Below, in pieces: positions 1 through 4,814 of a stretch of 14,993 nt of DNA. This DNA is from Longimicrobium sp. Its GTDB lineage: Bacteria > Gemmatimonadota > Gemmatimonadetes > Longimicrobiales > Longimicrobiaceae. Within the stretch, counting starts at the first letter, position 1; each line of letters starts with the position of its first letter. The position numbers and the translations under genes are program-made. The notes below the pieces were generated by a model. It was not told the DNA's origin and did no database searches. It was given only the letters and a program-made list of their open reading frames with translations. The stretch covers positions 1 to 14,993 of the forward strand of contig JAUJMI010000033.1 of NCBI GenBank assembly GCA_030446945.1. The letters run 5' to 3'.

Positions 1-515
1 CGCTCTACGCGAGGCTGCGGCTCCGGGTCAACGAGGACAAGAGCGCGGTGGCGCGCGCGTGGGACCGAAAGTTCCTGGGCTACAGCTTCTGGGTAGCTCC
101 GGGACGGGAGGTCAAGCGCCGCGTCGCGCCGAAGGCCCTGGACGGATTCAAGGAGCGCATCCGGCAGATCACGAGCCGGAACGGAGGGAGGTCGCTGCCG
201 AAGGTGGTGGAGGAGCTGCGGACGTACCTGCTGGGGTGGAAGGCCTACTTCCGACTGGCGGATACACCGGGGGTCTTTCGCGACCTCGACCAGTGGATCG
301 CCCGAAGGCTGCGGATGGTGCAGCTCAAACAGTGGAAGCGTGGGCGCACGACGTACCGGGAGATGAGAACTCGGGGGGTCCCCGATCCGCTTGCCCGGGC
401 CGCCGCCAAGCACACGCGAAGCTGGTGGAGACTGTCCCGCCACGGTGCGCTCCACACCGCCCTGCCGGGCAGGCATTTCGATCAAATGGATCTGCCGCGG
501 CTAGCAACGCACTAA
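1..515 (+). CDS. ltrA: Group II intron reverse transcriptase/maturase, C-terminal fragment
   Basis: The reading frame is open from position 3 and ends at TAA 513-515; the N-terminus and RT domain are cut off by the window edge. The visible 170 residues start at the end of the RT thumb/X region (VNEDKSAV, then KFLGYSFW). They continue through the group II intron maturase-specific (GIIM) domain: RVAPKALDGFKERIR, YLLGWKAYF and LDQWIARRLRMVQLKQWKRG. The protein ends with the usual LPRLA-type tail. This order and spacing is that of intron-encoded maturases that help the intron RNA fold, splice and retrohome. The catalytic YADD motif would lie to the left, so activity cannot be assessed. An in-frame GTG at 48 is internal, not a real start. 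No frameshift is seen in the visible part. Confidence 0.9.
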   Translation, partial: LYARLRLRVNEDKSAVARAWDRKFLGYSFWVAPGREVKRRVAPKALDGFKERIRQITSRNGGRSLPKVVEELRTYLLGWKAYFRLADTPGVFRDLDQWIARRLRMVQLKQWKRGRTTYREMRTRGVPDPLARAAAKHTRSWWRLSRHGALHTALPGRHFDQMDLPRLATH

Positions 516-528
516 CCTCAACTTTCCG

Positions 529-606
529 AACCGCCGGATGCGGACCCGCATGTCCGGTGGTGTGGGAGGGGTGCAGCCGGGATCACCGGCTGCCCCCTGT
601 CCCGAT
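529..606 (+). ncRNA. Group II intron RNA domains V and VI
   Basis: Domain V (about 529-562) is a 34-nt hairpin with arms ACCGCCGGATGCG and CGCATGTCCGGTGGT around a GACC loop, and a CGC that could be the catalytic triad at 532-534. Domain VI (about 565-606) is a second hairpin: CAGCCGG pairs with CCGGCTG around GATCA, extended by GGGA/TCCC and GGGG/CCCC. In related introns as I recall them, the segment between the outer stems carries the bulged branch-point A (sequence TAC). Here the corresponding segment reads CTG at 597-599, so the branch A appears to be G. That is a reading by eye, not a computed fold. Confidence 0.7.
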
Positions 607-684
607 CTTCCGCAGGTCACGGCAGGTCGGACGTGGAGCCGCGGAGGGCGAGAAGACGGAGGAGCTGGCGGACGCGTGCAAGCA

Positions 685-735
685 CCCCCTCGCCCAGGTA
701 TTTATTGGGGGAGGGGCAGCGAGTGTAACAGGCGG
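685..735 (-). repeat. Dispersed GC-rich hairpin element, copy 1
   Basis: Arms CCCCCTCGCCCA (685-696) and TGGGGGAGGGG (706-716) can pair with one mismatch around a nine-base AT-rich loop. Read on the minus strand the hairpin is preceded by GTTACACTCGC (729-719) and a C-rich run. The same order (C-run, GTTACACTCGC, TGCCCC, CTCCC arm, A-rich loop, G-rich arm) recurs at 14945-14993 on the opposite strand, so this is a repeated unit. It lies at the 3' end of fabF, and the TAA of fabF (704-702) falls in the loop. It may act as a terminator for fabF, but there is no T-run after the stem. Confidence 0.65.
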
Positions 736-2021
736 AGGCGGGGGCCCGCGATGCCGCCCTGCGCTGAGTCCCCGCTCCAGCGGCGCATGGCGAGGGAGGT
801 GTTGGCCCCGCCGAAGCCGAAGGAGTTGGAGAGCGCGACCTCGATGTCGGCCTGCCGCGACGTGTTGGGCACGTAGTCCAGGTCGCACGCGGGGTCCTGC
901 TGGCGCAGGTTGATGGTGGGCGGCAGCATCCCCTCGCGCAGGGCGAGGGCGGTGACCCCCGCCTCGATGGCGGCGCTCCCGCCCAGGGCGTGGCCCAGCA
1001 TCGACTTGGTGGAGGAGACCGCCAGGGTGTCCGCGTGCTCGCCGAAGACGCTGCGGATGGCGCGCGTCTCCGCCAGGTCGCCCACGGGGGTGGAGGTGCC
1101 GTGCGCGTTGATGTAGTCCACGTCCTCGGGCGCGATGCCGGCGCTGCGCAGGGCGCGGCGCATGGCCAGCGCGGCGCCCTCGCCGTTCTCGGGCGGCGCG
1201 GTGATGTGGTACGCGTCGGCGCTCATCCCGAAGCCGATCACCTCCGCCACGATGGGCGCCCCGCGGCGCTGCGCGGACTCCAGCTCCTCCATCACCAGCA
1301 CGGCCCCGCCCTCGCCGTGCACGAAGCCGCTGCGCGTGGCGTCGAAGGGTCGGCTGGCGGTCTCCGGGCTGTCGTAGGTGGTGGCCAGCGCCCGCGCCGC
1401 AGCGAACCCGGCGAAGGAGATGGCCGTCAGGCAAGCCTCGGTGCCGCCGGCGAGCATCATGTCCGCGTCGCCGCGCTGGATGGCGTGGAAGGCCTCGCCG
1501 ATCGCGTGGTTGCTGCTGGCGCAGGCGGAGACGGGGGCGTAGCTGGGCCCCTGCGCGCCGGTGCGGATCGCCACCTGCCCGGCGGCCAGGTTGATGATGC
1601 TGGCGGGGATGAAAAAGGGCGACACGCGCCCCATCCCCTTCTCCTCCATCAGGTCGCGCGTCTCCATGATGCTGACGAGCCCGCCCATCCCGGAGCCGAT
1701 GATGACGCCGGTGTTCTCGGGATCGGGCACGGTGCCGATCCCGCCCAGCCCCGCGCTTCGCATCGCCTCGTCGGCGGCGACCACGGCGTACTGGATGAAG
1801 GTGTCCATCCGGCGCGCCTCCTTGCGGTCCAGCACGGGCTCGGGGCTGAACCCCTTCACCTCGGCCGCGATCGACACCTCCGGCGCCAGCCCCGGGAGCG
1901 CGCACTTGGTGAGCATCGCCACGCCGCTCTTGCCGGCGAGCAGCCCCGCCCAGGTTTCCGGCGTGGAGCACCCCAGCGGCGTGACCATCCCGATGCCGGT
2001 GACGACGACCCTGCGTGACAC
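702..2021 (-). CDS. fabF: Beta-ketoacyl-ACP synthase II (KAS II)
   Basis: This cytoplasmic enzyme condenses malonyl-ACP with acyl-ACP in type II fatty acid elongation. The 439-residue product shows the full thiolase-fold signature: VVVTGIGMVTPLG at the N-terminus, nucleophile Cys167 in VSACASSNHAIGEA, His307 in NAHGTSTPVGD, Lys339 and His344 in STKSMLGHALGG, and the glycine-rich NSFGFGGANTSL at 400-410. The GTG start at 2021 is fixed by a perfect AAGGAGGT five bases upstream. Family members normally end a few residues after the FGFGG motif. Here about 25 extra residues follow, the last ones (LLHSLPLPQ) encoded by the hairpin element at 685-735. No acpP is adjacent, unlike the common acpP-fabF order; the upstream neighbour is a response regulator separated by repeats. 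Confidence 0.96.
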   Translation of the reverse strand: MSRRVVVTGIGMVTPLGCSTPETWAGLLAGKSGVAMLTKCALPGLAPEVSIAAEVKGFSPEPVLDRKEARRMDTFIQYAVVAADEAMRSAGLGGIGTVPDPENTGVIIGSGMGGLVSIMETRDLMEEKGMGRVSPFFIPASIINLAAGQVAIRTGAQGPSYAPVSACASSNHAIGEAFHAIQRGDADMMLAGGTEACLTAISFAGFAAARALATTYDSPETASRPFDATRSGFVHGEGGAVLVMEELESAQRRGAPIVAEVIGFGMSADAYHITAPPENGEGAALAMRRALRSAGIAPEDVDYINAHGTSTPVGDLAETRAIRSVFGEHADTLAVSSTKSMLGHALGGSAAIEAGVTALALREGMLPPTINLRQQDPACDLDYVPNTSRQADIEVALSNSFGFGGANTSLAMRRWSGDSAQGGIAGPRLRLLHSLPLPQ

Positions 2022-2026
2022 GATGG

Positions 2027-2034
2027 ACCTCCTT
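2027..2034 (-). promoter_or_regulatory. Strong Shine-Dalgarno sequence of fabF
   Basis: Minus-strand AAGGAGGT with five bases before the GTG at 2021. It is the only full-consensus ribosome binding site I see in the window, where many other starts lack one. It settles the GTG start of fabF. Confidence 0.85.
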
Positions 2035-2138
2035 AGGGATTAGGGATCAGGGAATAGGGGTTAGGGGGTTCGGAACTACGGACGGCGTACGGTGCGCCCC
2101 CGCTGTTCCTATTCCCTAATCCCCAATCCCTATTCCCT
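2034..2138. repeat. Inverted heptamer repeat region between response regulator and fabF
   Basis: The left arm (2034-2068) is a run of TAGGGAT, TAGGGAT, CAGGGAA, TAGGGG units. The right arm (about 2107-2138) carries the complementary TATTCCC/TAATCCC units. A 38-base unrelated centre separates them. The arms are imperfect inverted repeats and could pair. The unit matches the GGGAATA array at 10147-10208. The left arm runs directly into the fabF Shine-Dalgarno. Confidence 0.8.
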
Positions 2139-2146
2139 GCAGTTCA

Positions 2147-2803
2147 TCATTCCGCCTTCAGCAGCCCCTTGCGCAGCGCGAAGCGCACCAGCTCGCTGCG
2201 GTGGCGCAGGTTCAGCTTCTCCATGATGCGCGCGCGGTAGGTGTCCACCGTCTTGGGCGAGATGAAGAGCTTCTTGCCGATCTCGCTGGAGCTGAATCCC
2301 TCCACGGTGTACGACAGCACCTCGCGCTCGCGTTCGGTGAGGCGGTCCAGCGGGTCCTCCTCGCCGGGCTCCGCCTTGGCCTTGAGGCCGCGCAGGAGGA
2401 GCTTGGCCCCGCTCGGGTAGAGGAAGACGTCGCCGCGCGCCACGGTGTGGATCGCCTCGATCAGCTCCTCGTCCGCGCTCTTTTTCGTCACGTACCCGCT
2501 TCCCCCCGCCTCCAGCACGGGAAGGAGGTGCTCCTCCTCGCCGTGCATGGTCAGGACCAGGACGCGCGCCCCCTGGTTCAGCGCCGCGATCTGGCGGACG
2601 GCCTCCAGCCCGCCCATCCCGGGCATCGAGAGGTCCATCACCACCACGTCCGGCCGGGTCTGGCCCGCGAGGCGCACCCCCTCCTCGCCCGTCCCCGCCT
2701 CGCCCACCACCTGGAATCCGGGCTCCGCCTCCAGCAGCGCGCGCAGCCCCGCGCGGAGCACGGCGTGGTCGTCCACCAGCAGGATGCGAACGGCGTCGGG
2801 CAT
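2147..2803 (-). CDS. Response regulator, NarL/LuxR family
   Basis: This is a two-component DNA-binding regulator of 218 residues. The receiver domain (about 5-120) has the acidic pair Asp11-Asp12 in ILLVDDH, phosphoacceptor Asp57 in VVVMDLSMPGMGG, switch Thr85 and Lys107 in GYVTKKSA. The C-terminal LuxR-type helix-turn-helix (about 153-210) reads LTEREREVLSYTVEGFSSSEIGKKL followed by KTVDTYRARIMEKL. I chose ATG 2803 because the receiver fold begins six residues later. An upstream in-frame TTG at 2872 would add a proline-rich, unconserved leader. No clear Shine-Dalgarno precedes 2803. No histidine kinase lies nearby, so it is an orphan here and its target is unknown. The 145 bases upstream contain a palindromic repeat that may mark the end of ccdA. 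Confidence 0.93.
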   Translation of the reverse strand: MPDAVRILLVDDHAVLRAGLRALLEAEPGFQVVGEAGTGEEGVRLAGQTRPDVVVMDLSMPGMGGLEAVRQIAALNQGARVLVLTMHGEEEHLLPVLEAGGSGYVTKKSADEELIEAIHTVARGDVFLYPSGAKLLLRGLKAKAEPGEEDPLDRLTEREREVLSYTVEGFSSSEIGKKLFISPKTVDTYRARIMEKLNLRHRSELVRFALRKGLLKAE

Positions 2804-2894
2804 GGGCGGGGGCCGGGGTTCGGGATTTCGCAGTGGCGGCGGAATCTGCCCAGGGGCGCGGGTGTGGCGCAAGCGAACGGAACGACAGCGCTTG

Positions 2895-2941
2895 GTGCGT
2901 CAGTGCGTTGGCACCGAAGCGCGCTTTACGCACTCACGCAC
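2895..2941. repeat. Palindromic AGTGCGT repeat between ccdA and response regulator
   Basis: The left arm GTGCGTCAGTGCG (2895-2907) is inverted as CGCACTCACGCAC (2929-2941), with a single mismatch in 13 positions and a 21-base centre. The arms are themselves built from AGTGCGT-like heptamers. The right arm ends seven bases beyond the ccdA stop at 2949. No T-run follows, so a classical intrinsic terminator is not supported, although it could stall transcription or protect the 3' end of the ccdA mRNA. Confidence 0.65.
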
Positions 2942-2948
2942 TTCTTCC

Positions 2949-3689
2949 TCACAGCCGCGTCGAGAGCCACTCCGGCGTCCAGCGCGAGAGCAGCGCGGAC
3001 AGCGTCGAGAACGATCCCGTGAAGAGGAGCACTCCCAGCACCAGCAGCATCGCGCCGCTCACGCGGTTGATCCAGGGGAGCCACTGCCGGATGCGCTTGA
3101 AGCCGGTCAGGAAACGCTCGATCAGCAGGGTGGAGAGGAGGAAGGGGATGGCGAGGCCGGCGGAGTACACCCCCAGCAGCCCCATCCCCTCCACCATGCT
3201 CCCGCGCGTGGCGGCCAGCGTCAGGATCCCACCCAGCACCGGGCCGATGCACGGCGTCCACCCCGCGCCGAAAGTGATCCCCACCAGCAGCGTGCCCAGG
3301 TAGCCCACGGGCTTGTTCGCCAGGTGCATCCGCCATTCGCGCCCCGCGCCCGGAAGCCGCAGCACCCCCAGCAGGTAGAGGCCGAAGAGGATCAGCAGCA
3401 CCCCCCCCACGCGCTCCACCCACCGGCTGGCGTACGCGAGCAGCGACCCCAGAAAGGTGGCCGACGCGCCCAGGATCATGAAGACCAGGGTGAAGCCGAG
3501 CACGAAGAGAACGCCGTGCACCAGCACCGCCCGCCGCGTGCGCGCCGTCTCCGCGTCGCGCAGCTCGTCCAGGCTCATCCCCGTGATGAAGCTGGCGTAG
3601 CTCGGCACCAGCGGCAGCACGCACGGCGAAAGGAAGCTGAGCAGCCCGGCCGAGAAGGCCACCAGCAGCCCAAGAGATTGCGGTTCCAT
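2949..3689 (-). CDS. ccdA: Cytochrome c biogenesis protein CcdA (DsbD-like transmembrane reductant carrier)
   Basis: This inner membrane protein moves reducing equivalents from cytoplasmic thioredoxin to extracytoplasmic thiol proteins, as in cytochrome c maturation. The 246-residue product has six hydrophobic segments (roughly 6-28, 56-78, 92-112, 130-155, 167-190, 208-226). The two redox cysteines sit in the expected helices: Cys23 in SFLSPCVLPLVPSY and Cys147 in GAGWTPCIGPVLGG. Length is normal for CcdA. The frame stays open upstream to 4067 but overlaps the PIN gene and is not conserved-looking, so ATG 3689, where the family alignment starts, was chosen. Ribosome binding is weak. No thioredoxin-like partner or cytochrome c gene is adjacent. 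A TATCTT hexamer about 50 bases upstream is a candidate promoter. Confidence 0.93.
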   Translation of the reverse strand: MEPQSLGLLVAFSAGLLSFLSPCVLPLVPSYASFITGMSLDELRDAETARTRRAVLVHGVLFVLGFTLVFMILGASATFLGSLLAYASRWVERVGGVLLILFGLYLLGVLRLPGAGREWRMHLANKPVGYLGTLLVGITFGAGWTPCIGPVLGGILTLAATRGSMVEGMGLLGVYSAGLAIPFLLSTLLIERFLTGFKRIRQWLPWINRVSGAMLLVLGVLLFTGSFSTLSALLSRWTPEWLSTRL

Positions 3690-3739
3690 GGATCTCGCGC
3701 ACGGAAGGCGGATCGGCACGCCCACGCGCGCCGCGCACC

Positions 3740-3745
3740 AAGATA
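3740..3745 (-). promoter_or_regulatory. Candidate -10 element for ccdA
   Basis: Minus-strand TATCTT (within GTGTATCTTGG) lies about 50 bases before the ccdA ATG, predicting a leader of roughly 40 bases. The same hexamer occurs upstream of hemQ and mlaE. I see no good -35 at 17 bases, so this rests on the shared hexamer only. Confidence 0.35.
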
Positions 3746-3866
3746 CACCATAGCGCCGGATTGTGCCTGCCCGTCCCGCACGCGCCGCCGCCGCACGCAA
3801 TTGCAAGGCGCCAGGCCGCATCTGCGCGCCCCAAATCGTGGCTGGTGCGGCCCTGCGCCTGTGCGT

Positions 3867-3872
3867 TAGCCT
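3867..3872 (+). promoter_or_regulatory. Candidate leaderless-type -10 element of the PIN gene
   Basis: TAGCCT fits the TANNNT pattern seen before leaderless genes in some bacteria, with seven bases to the ATG at 3880. There is no recognisable Shine-Dalgarno at this start. No convincing -35 was found. Confidence 0.3.
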
Positions 3873-3879
3873 TGACACC

Positions 3880-4344
3880 ATGAAACCCAAGCGCGTGTAT
3901 ATTGACACATCGGTCCTGGGAGGGTGCTTCGAGCCGGAGTTCCTGACGGCATCGCTCGCGCTGATCGAGCAGTTTCGGTCAGGAACCCTGATCGCGGTAA
4001 TCTCGAATCTGGCAGTGCTAGAGCTGGACAGGGCGCCTGTGAGCGTTAGGGCGGTGCTGGTACGCATTCCAGCCGCGCATCGTGAAAACGTCCTGGTGAC
4101 GCCTGAAGCCGCCAGACTCGCGCGATGCTACATCGCTGCCGGCGTGATTGGGTGGTCGATGCTGGAGGATGCCGAGCACATCGCAACCGCTACGGTCCAC
4201 GAAGTGGATGCCATCGTGAGCTGGAATTTCAAGCACATCGTCAACACCCAGCGCATTCAGGGGTACCACTCGGTGAATGTCCGGGAACGATGGCCCCCTA
4301 TCGCAATCCGAACCCCTGCGGAGGTAATCGCAAATGGCGGATGA
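3880..4344 (+). CDS. PIN-domain protein, VapC-like toxin candidate
   Basis: This is a 154-residue PIN-fold nuclease candidate, probably a metal-dependent ribonuclease toxin. Visible acidic positions expected at the active site are Asp9 in VYIDTSVLGG, Glu48 in VLELDRAP, Asp97 in LEDAEHIATA and Asp110 in VDAIVSWNFKHIV. The SWNFKHIV segment and the C-terminal VNVRE..PIAIRTPAEVI resemble a PIN subfamily that is paired with a small helical protein. ATG 3880 is preferred over the upstream open frame (to 3763) because the beta-1 strand with Asp9 starts right after it. The gene is divergent from ccdA across 190 bases and overlaps the next small gene by 11 bases, an arrangement typical of toxin-antitoxin pairs but with the toxin first. 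Base composition is less GC-rich than its neighbours, which suggests acquisition by transfer. Toxicity is inferred only. Confidence 0.85.
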   Translation: MKPKRVYIDTSVLGGCFEPEFLTASLALIEQFRSGTLIAVISNLAVLELDRAPVSVRAVLVRIPAAHRENVLVTPEAARLARCYIAAGVIGWSMLEDAEHIATATVHEVDAIVSWNFKHIVNTQRIQGYHSVNVRERWPPIAIRTPAEVIANGG

Positions 4345-4513
4345 AAAGCCCTTCGACTGTGTACGCATGATGCGCGAGATTCGTGCGGAGATCGGCCGCG
4401 AGTTGGCTGGGAAAACACCGGAAGAGCGCGTACGGTGGATGGAGGAGGAAGCTGCGAAGCGGAACTGGCTGTCCGCACCTCCGCCCGGTCGCGATACCCG
4501 TAAGACGGCGTGA
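4334..4513 (+). CDS. Small partner protein of the PIN gene, putative antitoxin
   Basis: This gene encodes a 59-residue protein. It starts at ATG 4334 inside the end of the PIN gene (11-base overlap) and stops at TGA 4511-4513. The sequence opens with FDCVRMMREIRAEIGREL, continues with the TPEERVRWMEEEAAKR helix, and ends in a short polar tail. It is largely charged and predicted helical. I recall similar short proteins with the pattern FDxVxMxRxI...GMxxEExxxW downstream of PIN-domain genes, so a cognate antitoxin role is plausible. There is no recognisable DNA-binding domain such as AbrB, ribbon-helix-helix or Phd. Translational coupling to the upstream gene is suggested by the overlap. A decayed paralogue follows at 4584-4755, which supports this being a real gene. 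Confidence 0.75.
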   Translation: MADEKPFDCVRMMREIRAEIGRELAGKTPEERVRWMEEEAAKRNWLSAPPPGRDTRKTA

Positions 4514-4583
4514 CGGCGATGCTGCATCTGGCAGGCTTCACCGCCGTCCGACGCACCATTCCGAGGCGTTTGTTACGGGGCAG

Positions 4584-4755
4584 ATGAAGCCTTTCGAATG
4601 TGTGCGGGAATGCGCGACATCGGCGAGCAGATCAGTAGGAGATGGACGGGATGACGTTCGAAGAACAGCGACGCTGGATCCAGGAGCAGCTTGCGAAGCC
4701 GAACGACATCGACATGGACGACGCGCAAGCCGACAAAGCACGCGAGCACGCATGA
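4584..4755 (+). pseudogene. Decayed second copy of the small PIN-partner gene
   Basis: Read in three successive frames, the region restores a homologue of the gene just upstream: MKPFECVR from ATG 4584, then MRDIGEQISR from 4610, then MDGMTFEEQRRWIQEQLAKP from 4642 to TGA 4753-4755. These align with FDCVRMMREIRAEIGREL and AGKTPEERVRWMEEEAAKR of the intact copy. Two single-base losses, near 4608 and 4640, account for the frame changes. The third segment could be translated on its own from ATG 4642 (37 residues), but it would lack the N-terminal helix. In the frame of ATG 4584, the bases just before it read SEAFVTG. This could be the remnant of the tail of a second PIN gene (compare PAEVIANG), but the similarity is too short to be sure. 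Confidence 0.7.
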
Positions 4756-4757
4756 CG

Positions 4758-4793
4758 AGAGAGGGCCCCCGGACGCTACCCGGGGCCCTCTCT
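4758..4793. terminator. Bidirectional hairpin terminator between convergent genes
   Basis: AGAGAGGGCCCC (4758-4769) is perfectly inverted as GGGGCCCTCTCT (4782-4793) around a 12-base loop. The hairpin lies between the end of the PIN-partner locus on plus and the stop of the flavoprotein gene on minus (4815). Only TTCCC follows on plus and no T-run on minus, so it is not a textbook intrinsic terminator. Its position and 12-bp GC-rich stem still make transcription termination the most likely role. Confidence 0.7.
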
Positions 4794-4814
4794 TCCCTCC
4801 ACCCGCGCCGACCG

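Larger units (their letters stand above)
1..606 (+). mobile_element. Group II intron, 3' portion (5' part outside window)
   Basis: The stretch combines the C-terminal part of an intron-encoded maturase (stop at 513-515) with a structured tail just downstream that resembles group II intron domains V and VI. The proposed 3' splice junction is after the CGAT at 603-606, by analogy with bacterial introns that end in a similar ...CGAT after domain VI. The sequence from 607 on would be the 3' exon. The 5' exon, domains I-III and most of the reverse transcriptase lie to the left of the window. The target site cannot be judged without the left border. Confidence 0.85.

Noticed and set aside
607..684. 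Possible gene remnant or intron target terminator downstream of the intron
   Set aside because: No similarity to a known protein or a clear stem-loop was seen in this stretch; the intron target hairpin, if any, would lie on the unseen 5' side.
583..1971. A 462-residue frame on the minus strand overlapping fabF
   Set aside because: It is an arginine/glycine/histidine-rich shadow of fabF in another frame, without recognisable domains; fabF has all catalytic residues and a perfect ribosome binding site.
2804..2872. TTG start at 2872 for the response regulator
   Set aside because: It adds a proline-rich stretch with no similarity to receiver domains; ATG 2803 starts just before the first beta strand.
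3690..4067. N-terminal extension of ccdA up to 4067
   Set aside because: It overlaps the divergent PIN gene and does not resemble CcdA; the normal family length is reached from ATG 3689.
4642..4755. Independent 37-residue gene from ATG 4642
   Set aside because: It matches only the second half of the intact partner protein, and the first half is recognisable just upstream in two other frames, so a frameshifted pseudogene explains it better.
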